This document shows positions 1 to 8,564 of a stretch of 12,617 bases of DNA, one piece after another. Below the pieces are notes generated by a model. That model searched no databases and was not told the origin of the DNA. It saw nothing but the letters and a program-made list of their open reading frames with translations. The position numbers were made by a program, and so were the translations under genes. Origin of the DNA: Larix sibirica (lineage: Eukaryota; Streptophyta; Pinopsida; Pinales; Pinaceae); the NCBI GenBank assembly GCA_004151065.3, contig NWUY0300016497.1:44419-57035 (forward strand), written 5' to 3'. Numbering within the stretch: the first letter of the stretch is position 1; the number at the start of each line of letters is the position of its first letter.

Positions 1-22
1 ATAGGGAAAATTTTGGAGCTGG

Positions 23-180
23 GTGGTTGGCGAGGCCTCGCCATTTGGAAGGGTGGCATACCAAGTTGTCTGGTCGGTTGAATTTCAAGGATTTGGGAAG
101 GCTTTTGTTGCAGGGAGCGGGGCATACAATAGAGCTAAAAAGGAGCAGCAAAGGGATCTACTAGCTATTTTGAGGTATTT
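23..180 (+). pseudogene. Possible serine carboxypeptidase-like C-terminal exon remnant
   Basis: Frame 2 reads a stretch with QVVWSVEFQGF followed later by LLAILRYF. Frame 3 reads QGAGHTIELKR at 111-143. Together these resemble the end of plant serine carboxypeptidases (family S10), where a GGW..EY.GL segment leads into the catalytic-histidine motif GAGH and then an AL.LF helix. The candidate histidine codon is 123-125. The frame switch between the two halves implies at least two small indels, so this would be a broken copy. A GT directly follows the helix codons (about 173-175), which could be an old splice donor. The match is short and was made by eye, so it could be chance. No other part of the enzyme is visible downstream. 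Confidence 0.33.
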
Positions 181-259
181 TCCTTCATGTATAAAATCCA
201 TTTATACCCTATTAATTTTACTATTTCATGTTATGATGTTAATGAAATTGTTGTAAAAT

Positions 260-1640
260 TATTGTAAATAGGCACATGTACATATATGTTGTTGCAGCTG
301 CAAAAATAGTAAATGTCAGAAACATATAATTAGTAAATATATATTTATTTCAACCTGTAAATGTGAATGACTTATATTTTACAGGCATGAAAATTTAAAG
401 CATAAGTTAGAAAACGAAAGTAAAACAGAGACTTGAACAGTATGGAAACAAAGGAAACATAGATTGATTTATAAACTTAGTAAAACTAGGACCAGGTTAT
501 ACAATGAGTGAATGGTTCAATAGTTCACTTGAAATGAATTGGCTTCTAAAATTACATGCAGTGAAACCAAAATAATTAACAACTAGGATGAATTACAAAA
601 TAATCCATGCTATGATGGCTTATGGTAGTCTCAAATTTTTTGGTGCAATATGGGGCCTTCCACTTCAAACACAAACGCATAGGGTTCTTTATGGGTTCTT
701 CAATATAGATATTGTAGACTAAGTAGACTTGGAGTGGGAACTTGTAGCGGGATTTTGGTTCTCCAAGAACATGGCCTCCTTCTCAAAAGGTGGATTATGC
801 TTTATCATCCTTGAAACTAGGTCCTCTTCTAATCCCAATCACAATTTGTTTCTTCTACTTCTTTCATGAATTAAGATTTCAGGAGGAAGTATCCCTCTTG
901 ATATTTATCTTGACATTATGAATAATTAGACAAGAGGGGTCTTTAGAAAATATGTTAAAAGGAATATTCAAGAAGCCAATTTGCGGGATCACGTATTCAT
1001 TGAATCAAGAAATTACAAGTTGTTGATTAAATCCAATTTAAGTGCATCCCCTTCTTGTGTTCCCATTTCCATTAGGTGGGGCATCTCCTTAAACTTAATC
1101 TAATCTTACAAATCATGCCTACTTCCAACCAAGAGGTTTCAAGATTCAATCTAGTACAATATCTTCTTGGTGTCCAACATTGGCTTTTATGAGAGCATAA
1201 CACCCAACTAGGTAAAGACCCACCATACAAACTATGCCCCACTAGATATCATCCCATGAATAGGGAAAAATAATTAAGGATCATTGACCCTACAAGGGTC
1301 AAAGGAAAATTAGACCCAAGTCTAATTTTGTTGAGGTGGGATGTTGTTAGAATGATAAAGTTAACCAAGACAAAATGTAGGGGGGCAACTTATGTTAACA
1401 AAATGGGAATTTTATCAAATAAGGTTTGGTACAAATGCACAATATCTCATACAACTAATGGTGTTGCAACTACTCCAAGAGAACCAAATTTAATTGAAGA
1501 ACTAGTTTATCTTCCAATTGAATAATCCCTACATTTTTCTCTATCATTAATTTTTCTAAGCCGTACCCCTTGATCCATTTAGTTGGCTTTAACTCCAAGT
1601 CACAATCTTGGATTTTTGTAAACAACATTGTCTTCTTTTG
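260..1640. other. Long stretch without recognisable genes
   Basis: No reading frame here resembles a protein I know. One 65-codon open frame at 1328-1525 and a loosely open plus frame around 720-1060 have no recognisable motifs and no supporting context. The composition is AT-rich and mixed, as in intergenic plant DNA. Old, unrecognisable transposon debris is possible. Confidence 0.6.
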
Positions 1641-1734
1641 GTGACAGTTTGTAAAACCACCCTCAAATGTCTTTAGAGTTGTAATTTTAAGGATTTTTTC
1701 TTTAAAATTTCCTCTAAATATACTAAAAAGAAAT

Positions 1735-1843
1735 TTAGAGTGGAACTTTTATGGGGGTTTCAAAAATATACCTCTAAAAATAATAACAAATAGGGTTGTT
1801 AGGGATAGTTTATAGAAAAACTCCCCCATAAACTCCTCTTTAA
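1735..1843. repeat. Foldback inverted repeat (MITE-like)
   Basis: The arm 1748-1757 (tttatggggg) is perfectly complementary to 1823-1832 (cccccataaa). The pairing extends outward with a few mismatches to about 1735 on the left and 1843 on the right, giving arms of about 21-23 bases around a 65-base loop. Smaller ctctaaat/atttagag complements lie just to the left. This resembles the core of a small foldback or MITE-type element. No clear target-site duplication was found, so the outer limits are unknown. Confidence 0.5.
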
Positions 1844-2152
1844 TGAAAACATTAAATATATTAATCGTCTCAAAATGACAACCTCTTAAAAAAATCGCTT
1901 ACTATACAAATAAATTTATTATTATCTTTCACGTGTCCATAACATTTTATTGTGGTGATCATGAGCCAAATATAGTACCCTTGGCCCCAAAAGAGGACCT
2001 GCAAAGGGAATCTTTGTCATGTGTGAGAGATATGGTGGCCATTTTGATTTTGGAACATAGAGGATGATTCTCATGGAGTAGGACATGGTCCACTATAAAA
2101 ATACACCTATACTTAATACCCATCCATGATACACATCCCTCATATTATAAAA

Positions 2153-2252
2153 ATTAAAATGGATACCATATAACACTCATACATTAAAATGGCTACCATA
2201 TAACAATCATGGCTACATTAGAATGATTACAATATAACAATAATACCCATAC
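2153..2252. repeat. Three degenerate 30-36 bp tandem repeats
   Basis: Three head-to-tail units start with attaaaat or attagaat and carry ggataccatataacactcat or a close variant. They lie at 2153-2182, 2183-2216 and 2217-2252. The second and third have small insertions and several substitutions. The array is non-coding and looks like replication slippage or a decayed minisatellite. Confidence 0.6.
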
Positions 2253-2799
2253 CATATAACAACAATTCTAACTTCAATTTTGAGCAAAAATAAAGGGCCC
2301 CTCCATGAAATTTTGGAATGTCTAACTACTTTTATTATTAGATCACACTTTTGGATCGTAAGTCCTAGTTTGAGGGTCTTTTGGTTAAAAAAATGACTAT
2401 ATTCTAATGCTGCTCGTAGTTTATCTCTTCATTTTCTCTTTGGGTTTTGTTTATCTTGATGATGAATTATGTATTTGATTGAGATATATCGACTTTGATT
2501 GGTTTCTAGTACTTGATATTGGATTGATTTTGCATGCGTCTTCCAAGCATGTTCTCATGTTGGTTTAATAAATTAATGCTTGAATGTGTTTTATTATTTT
2601 ATGATTCACATTCTTTGATCATTAATGTTTACTTAGATTTGGACTGATTCTTTGGATGTTTTTCATTGACCTGGAGGTTTCCTTTTAAGTGATCTCATAT
2701 CTTATGATCTGATGGTTTGATTTGTGTTATATTCTTTGACCATTAATATGCCTTCACCTTGCTTGGATTCCTTAAATGATTTTGTTGGATTGGCCTGAT
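2253..2799. other. T-rich non-coding stretch, possibly the P450 intron
   Basis: No coding similarity is visible. The plus strand is rich in T, with many short ttgatt/ttatgat words, as in plant introns or 5' flanks. It lies just upstream of the C-terminal half of a P450 pseudogene, so it may be the remains of that gene's intron or upstream sequence, but I could find no P450 N-terminal half. A diverged direct repeat, attctttgaycattaatrt, occurs at 2610-2628 and 2731-2749, a spacing of 121 bases. Confidence 0.4.
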
Positions 2800-3001
2800 C
2801 TTATGATTTATCTTATGATCATAAGTGCATGGCAAGGAGGGTAATTTATGAATAAGTGAAGTAGGGAATAAGATATGAAATGTTGAAAGCTAGGTTTGTA
2901 CTTATGTTTTATCTTATGATCATAAGTGCATGGCAAGGACGGTAATTTATGAATAAGTGAAGGAGGGAATAATACATGAAATGTTGAAAGGTAGGTTTGT
3001 A
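2800..3001. repeat. 101-bp direct tandem duplication
   Basis: Bases 2800-2900 and 2901-3001 are two copies of the same 101-bp unit without length change. I count about six substitutions, or about 94% identity. Each begins with cttatg followed by a ttatcttatgatcataag segment and ends with ggtttgta. The first bases of a third unit (cttatg) follow at 3002. The high identity makes this one of the younger events in the window, compared with the heavily decayed coding remnants around it. Confidence 0.9.
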
Positions 3002-3002
3002 C

Positions 3003-3780
3003 TTATGGAAGCCATGAAAGCATTTAAGCTTAAGGATAATTGTATGTGTTATTGATAATGGTGTGACTAAGTATTGACTCAATGATTCCAACCTAAAAAG
3101 TGAGTCCGAAGATTTTGTATAGGATAATAGAATGAGGCCGATAAGGTGGAACCTATTCTCTTCTCAACAAAAAGGGTTATTGTAAACATTTGGGGAAATA
3201 TTTGGGCAGGAAGTGACACAAGTGTGACCACAATAGGTGATGGCAGAACTCATCTATAATATGAAGGTAATGAAACAGGATTAATCTGAGTTGGATGAGG
3301 TAGTGGGATGTAATTGAAAGGTGGTTGAAAGTGTCATAGATCATCTAACGTACCTCCTCGCAAAGGTGAAATAAGTGTTATGATTGCACACATCGTCTCC
3401 TCTTCTCATTCCCCATAGAGACAATAACAGTTGTGAGATTAAAGGATTTGTGATACCTAAATACAATGAAGTAATCATGAACATGTTGGTGATTGGGAGG
3501 GACCCTACAATCTGGAAAGAGCCCTCAAATTTCAATACAGAGAGATTTATAATAAGATGATATAGCACTTCGAATTGATTTCGTTCGAGGTAGGAAGGAG
3601 AATGTGTATGGGACTTCCAATGGTGAGTCAGATGATTCATCTAATGTTGTCTTCTTTCTTCCATGCATTTGACTGGGTACTTCCTGTGGGCATGATTATA
3701 GAGAAGGTGAACATGACTGACAAGTTTTGACTGACACTGAAAAGGAGGTGTCTTTGGAAGCATTTCCTACTACCAGGGAT
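3003..3780 (+). pseudogene. Cytochrome P450 pseudogene, C-terminal half (A-type plant P450)
   Basis: P450s are heme-thiolate monooxygenases, usually anchored in the plant ER. Landmarks appear in correct order. A linker ends in SESEDFV (about 3099-3119). The I-helix oxygen-binding motif reads AGSDTS (3206-3223, frame 2). A MAEL helix follows after a frameshift near 3234 (frame 0). The K-helix (3363-3389) is followed by a segment ending in PLLIPHR, then IGRDPTIW, then the PERF region as FNTERF (3531-3548). After another frameshift near 3560 the heme loop reads FEVGRRMCMG in frame 2, with the cysteine ligand at 3605-3607, then HAFDW and the C-terminal tail. The K-helix ExxR codons for E and R are stops: TAA 3372-3374 and TGA 3381-3383. 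Further stops include TAG 3120-3122. The membrane anchor and N-terminal half are absent. The order fits CYP71-clan enzymes; the family cannot be set by eye. Confidence 0.93.
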
Positions 3781-3825
3781 GGAATTTGATGGAAGCATTT
3801 CATACTACCCGGGATGGAATTTGAT
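3756..3825. repeat. 35-bp tandem duplication at the P450 tail
   Basis: Bases 3756-3790 and 3791-3825 are adjacent 35-bp copies beginning ggaagcattt and ending ggaatttgat. They differ at two positions. The first copy overlaps the last codons resembling P450 sequence, so the duplication alters the extreme C-terminus or the start of the 3' flank. Confidence 0.88.
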
Positions 3826-3995
3826 GGGAAAATTGTCCGTCATGAGGTAATTTGTCCGTTAAATATGGTCAGAATTTTTAGATGACTGTTATAAATCTGC
3901 AATGAAATATAAAAAACGGGCTATATAAATGTCAAAACCGTCAAATTTGATGAGATGATCCATTTTCAAATTTCTACCCTTCCTACTACCATTGA

Positions 3996-5406
3996 ATGTC
4001 TACTATTATAACTACTCTCTCATTTATTGATCATCCTTTTCAACGCTTTTATAATCTTTTCTATTGTAGAAGCATATAGATTAGTGTCTTTCTGTTGACA
4101 ATAACATATTATCACCATGGGAGTGGTTAGTTGTTACGTCACTCCAAAGTAATGAACAACTTTGATGATAATACATAAGTTGAGTACTTTGAAACATACT
4201 AATCAAATAGTCATAGTTAGAAAAGAGAAAGTGGTTGAAGGATGTCTCTATTCTTTTTGGGTGAATGATCATTTCTCCAATGCTAGGAGGTGATAAATGC
4301 TACAATGACAAGAATTATATAAAGGATTACTTCAATAAAGAAAATAATGAAAATGTTGTGATCACAATAAAATAGTATGCCTTGGATGGTGGGGTTGATG
4401 GCCATGAATCCAAGGAAATGACCTACTCAATTATGAGAACATGGCAGTGTTATGTTGTTATTTGGGGTTTTGATTCAATGCATTGGGATGAAGGTTTTTT
4501 GTTGATGGAGATGCTAGTTGTTTCTGTCAATTTTGAATATTTAACATTGTGAGATATTGACCTGAAGTTATAAGGAAAACAAGAGCAGGAAAGGGAAGTT
4601 ATTGATGAGGTGAACAAATAATTCATACATGTTCTCATGACCTTAAATTATGATGGTGGTTTCTTTTACAAAATTATCTAGAACCCTAAACCTAGACTAT
4701 ATGGTTTGAGATGCCATCCTTCTCAGTTATGTGTGATGCATCTTATCACTTCAATATATAAAGCCTTAAATATTGAATATAACCAATACATATATGTTTC
4801 CTGGGGAAAAAGAGTTACCGACTATGAAGAGATAATTGGGAAATTTGTTGGATTGCTCAAGCATGAGGGAGTCCTTCTATTCCTATCGATCACAAGGAGA
4901 AATCATAAATTAAATCGCTCATGTTTATGATTCAATAATCCATTTCATATATTTGTGTTAGACAAAATAAAATCAAGCACTAGTTATGGAAGCATAAGAA
5001 ATTTAAGGTGTAGACAAATAAGGTTAATAAAGATTTCCTCAAGATACTGGTTTATGTGAATATACACATAAAGGAAAATTGAGATTGGAAATGAAGGTTT
5101 ATAATTCTTTTAACAAAAGAAAACAAGATCCCTAAAAAGGGGAAATGAAATGAATGTAATCGTAAGAAAAAGGGGAGATCAGATGTGTGACTAATTGAAG
5201 TGGTTGAAACTAGGAAAATGCAAAGTCATCGAAAGTTGAATCATCAAATGTACAAGGAAGAGTCACCCACATCTGAATAAAAAGGGACTCTTGCCTCAGA
5301 GAGTAAGGGGGGGAGTGATTTTGCTTGGACCTATAATGCAGGATTTGTTTCTAAAGATGGAATACAAGGAAGAGCCAATCCATGGCCAATTTATGCAACT
5401 ATATAG
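3996..5406 (+). pseudogene. Decayed protein-coding region, unrecognised family
   Basis: I do not recognise this protein. The strongest part is frame 2 from the ATG at 4265 to about 5000, protein-like and interrupted by only a few stops. It includes a W-rich segment (TWQCYVVIWGFDSMHWDEGF) and a segment with RLYGLRCHPSQLCVMH (about 4700-4745). An uninterrupted piece runs 4706-4930. Frame 1 takes over by about 5158 with a basic KKKGR patch, an acidic/serine stretch and a plausible natural C-terminus, DGIQGRANPWPIYATI, before TAG at 5404-5406. Upstream pieces such as SPWEWLVVTSLQSNEQL (about 4120) and VVEGCLYSFWVNDHF (about 4230-4275) lie in other frames, so the start is uncertain; 3996 is the first plausible ATG. 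Coding-like text spread over about 1.4 kb in three frames suggests a once-functional protein of roughly 400-470 residues. It could be a host gene copy or a transposon ORF. Confidence 0.6.
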
Positions 5407-5725
5407 TTTTTTCAATTGTTTATGTTTTGTTGATTTATTTAACTATACATTTTTGTCAATTGTTTGAATTTGCAGAATTATATGAATTTTTTATGGATAC
5501 CTTGATTGCAAGTACATACATAGTTTGATTTGCACATGAATTTATTCATGTTTTTGTAAATTGAATTTACTAGTAGGGTTTCATTTTTTAGAATACGAAT
5601 CCTTTTTTTTTTCAACAATTTAACTTTATTTATGCAATCAACCTATGTTATTGTTAAATTAGTAGTTGGCATAGGATAAAATAGGACTTCATTTTCATGT
5701 TAGATTAGGAATGAATTTAGGATTT
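5407..5725. other. AT-rich spacer between convergent ORF remnants
   Basis: This stretch separates the C-terminal end of the plus-strand unknown protein from the C-terminal end of the minus-strand one. It is strongly AT-rich with poly-T runs and holds no coding similarity I can see. It would be a shared 3' flank of the two convergent remnants. Confidence 0.5.
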
Positions 5726-5729
5726 TAGA

Positions 5730-7260
5730 ATAGTTTTAATGAACAAGTTTCCCTCTCGGGAATAATCAATTTTATTGGTGGAAACTAGGCTATACCAGTC
5801 AAATATATTTATTCCAAACGAGATAAAAAATAATTGGGACTCACCTCGGGCATTCTCCCTTATTGTTGACTCAAGACATTTTGTCCCATCAACAAGTTGA
5901 CATTCTCCATCAGATATGTGTGCCTCATTCGTTCATAAATAAACTTTTGTCATTTCAAACTTACTCACTTGAGTGATGTGTTGAATCCTTTCTTTTATTT
6001 CCCTTAACCACTCTTCTAGTGATTGTAATGTTGCCTCAAGTTCAAAATTTCCTCTTGTTATGCTTGGTGTTGGAAATCCATGGGTAGTTATCAATTCTTC
6101 AACATCTTTCCATACTTGTACTCCTTGCATTTGTTCTTCTTCAATTTGGAATAAGCATTAGTTGTTATCTCTTTCCAATAATTTTTTTTTCCTTAAAAAT
6201 CATCACCTTTGTGTTACCCAACATCTGAATTTCCTCCGGTTGTTGTGCATGTTCATTTTGTAACCTAACAATTGGTTCTAAATACAATTCAAATATTTTC
6301 TAGGTATCTCCCCATGTCCTAACTTTATAGGTCATCTTGGCTACTTGCAAATTAAGGCCTTCAAGTTGTAGGGATGCCTTGTAAAATTCCTTGTATGATC
6401 CATTAATATTTTTGTGCCATTCAAGTGCATAACTAATCATTTCACATGTGGAATCATGTTGCTTCTTGTAGTGTAAGACCTAGCTTTCTAACATAATGAC
6501 CTTATCTTCATATTCCTTAAACTTATTTTCCACATCAATTGCTTTTTCCATAGATTCACTGGCAAAAGAAACTTAGAAAGACGAGGAAATAAGCAAGGAA
6601 GGCAAGGTGCATATGCAAATTCTACTAACTTTTTTTTCTTAGCATCCATAATGTCAATTTCAATGAAACTATTGGAAGCTTCACTTTCACCAACGTTTCT
6701 CTTCCTACACAACATTTTAACTACCTTCTTCTGAACAATATCATATGTTATTAGATTCAAATTTGCAACCATATCAAACAACACATTCAAAGACAAATTT
6801 CCTAAAGTAGTCATCTCGATATTTTTGGTATCCATGTTTTCCTCTATTTGACTTGATTATGGGAACTAGGAGTCAGTATCAATGATCTCAAAATCTAAAG
6901 GGATACTTGGAATCTTAGCATCATTGTATTCTACCTTTTCCTTGATGTTTCTCCATGTTGAGTTGTCTTTGTAATTCATATACCTCTGCTTGTTTCTTTC
7001 TGGATTATTATTCAGCAAGTTTCTTGGAAACCCTTTCAACAAGATTCTTGGCAACATATTCTTTTGCTTTCAATTTTGCAAATTTCTAATTTTGTCATTG
7101 TTTCTCTTTTTCCTCTTCCCCGACCTTTTGTCTTGTTCTTCTTTTGATTTCTACTTAGTTTCAATTTATTTCTCTTTTTATTCCCTTTCCTTTCTTATCC
7201 TTCAATCCTCGTCTACCTTAGCTTCCTTTTCTCTTTGAATTTTCTCTTCCTGAGCTCCTG
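5730..7260 (-). pseudogene. Decayed charged, coiled-coil-like protein, unrecognised family
   Basis: Read on the minus strand, the region gives a protein-like series of pieces. It begins with a very charged Glu/Lys/Arg segment (EEKIQREKEAKVDED, about 7250-7200). A helical stretch with AKEYVAKNLVERVSKK and AEVYELQRQLNMEK follows (about 7065-6930), then a piece with an ATG at 6835. A 6560-6150 piece contains KFKEYEDKVIMLES and LQLEGLNLQVAKMTYKV, and a last piece from 6150 has LQSLEEWLREIKERI. The final frame continues past a TGA at 5936-5934 into ISDGECQLVDGTKC and ends near 5730. The heptad-like Leu/Glu/Lys pattern suggests a long coiled coil of about 450-500 residues. Several stops and at least three frameshifts make it a pseudogene. 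I cannot assign a function. It converges with the 3996-5406 remnant and diverges from the 7263-7810 one. Confidence 0.55.
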
Positions 7261-7262
7261 CA

Positions 7263-7810
7263 ATGGATCCTAAATATAACCAAAACCAATCACCACCACA
7301 TCAATATGAAACAAACCCGAATATGGAACCACCAAATGTTAACATGGAAATTGATGTGGATTTGAGATATTTTATGACCCTTTGTAATTAATTGTGAAAT
7401 ACCAGAGAACCCACCCGATTGTCACTAGTCACTTTGCTAGAGGTGATTATATATTCCATTGCAGATGCCCAAGGACAATTAACCAATATGCCTGATTACA
7501 GGGATGGAATGTTTGAATACTATAGTGTTGATCTAAATAAAAACCAATTTATAGACCTAAACATCACCAAACAATAGTTGATGACATTATTTATTGACCC
7601 GAGAACTAAGTTACATCCACTAATTACAAAGAAAAACATTTGTATGGATTGGTGCCCCTTCCAACCATCCAGAGACCATTGGATGGAAATATTGTTTATG
7701 GTATTAAAAAACCTCCCTATAATAATAGGGACGTGCCTGTATATTTCCTTGGAAAATTATGGGTAGAGTTTGTGTTAGGTTACCATGTCAACTATTTTGA
7801 CATTGGTTAA
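7263..7810 (+). pseudogene. Decayed plus-strand ORF ending at a polypurine tract, unrecognised
   Basis: The frame opens with ATG at 7263 and a Pro/Asn/Gln-rich N-terminus (MDPKYNQNQSPPHQYET), followed by a more globular stretch. There are in-frame TAA near 7389 and TAG near 7575. After a frame change near 7635, frame 2 reads through NNRDVPVYFLGKLWVEF and GYHVNYFDIG to a TAA at 7808-7810. That stop lies one base before the polypurine tract preceding the LTR at 7823, a layout typical of the last ORF of an LTR retrotransposon. The sequence resembles no Gag, protease, RT, integrase or RNase H domain I know. Its length is about 180 residues. Its ATG is within a few bases of the 5' end of the minus-strand coiled-coil remnant. 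It may be an accessory retroelement ORF or part of the same unknown unit as its neighbours. Confidence 0.5.
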
Positions 7811-7811
7811 T

Positions 7812-7822
7812 TTAAGGGGGGG
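7812..7822 (+). other. Polypurine-tract-like sequence left of the LTR
   Basis: The sequence ttaaggggggg lies directly against the TGT that begins the putative LTR. In LTR retrotransposons a purine tract normally sits just upstream of the 3' LTR and primes plus-strand synthesis. Finding one here, upstream of an LTR that also has a PBS on its right, is unexpected. Confidence 0.5.
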
Positions 7823-7945
7823 TGTCATGGGTTTGCACTATTAGAGCAAATAAACCTCTAACTAGCTACCTAGACCATGACCTGATGACTCTAGTGGTCC
7901 AAACCCCATCCAAATTGACCACCTAAGTCAAACTTGAGTTGGATT

Positions 7946-8024
7946 CCTAGATTTGGGGGTGCACTCTTTGATTTAGGGCGCATTCCTTGATTTGGGGAAA
8001 TTTTCCCTGATTTTAGGTGTGATT
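7946..8024 (+). repeat. Four imperfect 19-20 bp tandem repeats in the LTR U3
   Basis: Units lie at 7946-7965, 7966-7984, 7985-8004 and 8005-8024. Each has the pattern cctTGATTTgggg or a variant followed by a diverged tail. Short tandem repeats upstream of the TATA region are common in plant copia LTRs, where they can act as transcriptional enhancer elements. That role is inferred here. Confidence 0.6.
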
Positions 8025-8299
8025 GAGTCAATAGTTAGTGTAGGACTAGATGTGATCCACTATATAGGTCATAACTAACCATGTTCATTCATTAGCACCC
8101 CATTTGATATATTTTAGGGATTTGCATGCACTCCTTTAATTAGAACTAGTGCTCAGTGAGTCACAAAGTTAGTTAAATTCAGTCTAGGTGAGTGTGCATG
8201 GCTTACTAAGGGTCTCTGGATCTAATTAAGTTGGACTAACCTCCAAATAACTGCATGAGAAATTCAAATAGCCTCCTAACCTAGTTCGAATTTCCTTGC

Positions 8300-8339
8300 T
8301 ATTTATATTGTTCACCTCCATTCATTATGATGTAATAAA
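8300..8339 (+). promoter_or_regulatory. LTR TATA-like box and polyadenylation signal
   Basis: An AT-rich ctatttatattg lies at about 8300-8311, and AATAAA lies at 8334-8339. Another TATA-like sequence, tatatagg, lies near 8061. In LTR retrotransposons U3 carries the TATA box and R carries the polyadenylation signal. The assignments are by motif only, and which TATA-like site was used cannot be told. Confidence 0.35.
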
Positions 8340-8483
8340 ACATTCTCTCTGGTTATATGTTCTATATTTTTATGTAATGATCTATGTTTTCTCATGTGTT
8401 ACATGAATAGTTTATTATTGATCTCTTTTTTATATTATATCTCTCTAGTATAAGTACCTAGATCTATATACTCAAATTTTACA

Positions 8484-8495
8484 TGGTATCAGAGC
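8484..8495 (+). other. Primer-binding site for initiator Met-tRNA
   Basis: The sequence tggtatcagagc is the classic plant retrotransposon PBS, complementary to the 3' end of the initiator methionine tRNA that primes minus-strand cDNA synthesis. It follows the LTR end aca directly, with no spacer. It fixes both the orientation (plus) and the right edge of the 5' LTR. Confidence 0.92.
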
Positions 8496-8564
8496 TGCAG
8501 GGGCGCTAAGTTAGTAAGTACTCTACTATTTTTTCTAGGGATCAAGCTATGAAAGGTTAAAGAA

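Larger units (their letters stand above)
7823..8483 (+). repeat. Putative 5' LTR of the copia element
   Basis: The right end is fixed by the tRNA-iMet-type primer-binding site that begins at 8484: the LTR ends in ttttaca with the usual CA. The best left end is TGTCAT at 7823, giving matching short terminal inverted bases (TGT...ACA) and a length of 661 bp, within the usual range for copia LTRs. Internal features fit: four 20-bp repeats in the presumed U3 (7946-8024), TATA-like sequences near 8060 and 8300, and an AATAAA at 8334-8339. The left boundary is an inference, because the partner LTR is not in the window for comparison. Confidence 0.6.

Noticed and set aside
1328-1525. 65-codon plus-strand open frame
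   Set aside because: No recognisable motif, start context or neighbour supports coding. The length is within chance for this window.
3341-3640. 99-codon open frame on the minus strand
   Set aside because: It is the shadow of the P450 pseudogene, whose plus-strand motifs are unmistakable.
5305-5316. Polypurine-tract-like run taagggggggagt
   Set aside because: It lies inside the coding text of the 3996-5406 remnant, where it encodes Lys-Gly-Gly-Ser, and no LTR-like TG start or LTR features follow.
6990-7238. 82-codon hydrophobic Phe/Leu/Ser-rich plus-strand frame, superficially membrane-like
   Set aside because: It is the complement of the Glu/Lys/Arg-rich minus-strand remnant. The hydrophobic look comes from its pyrimidine-rich complement.
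7823-8483. Solo LTR without an element
   Set aside because: The adjacent PBS and the downstream gag-to-RNase H series in the same orientation show it belongs to an element, even though the partner LTR is not visible.
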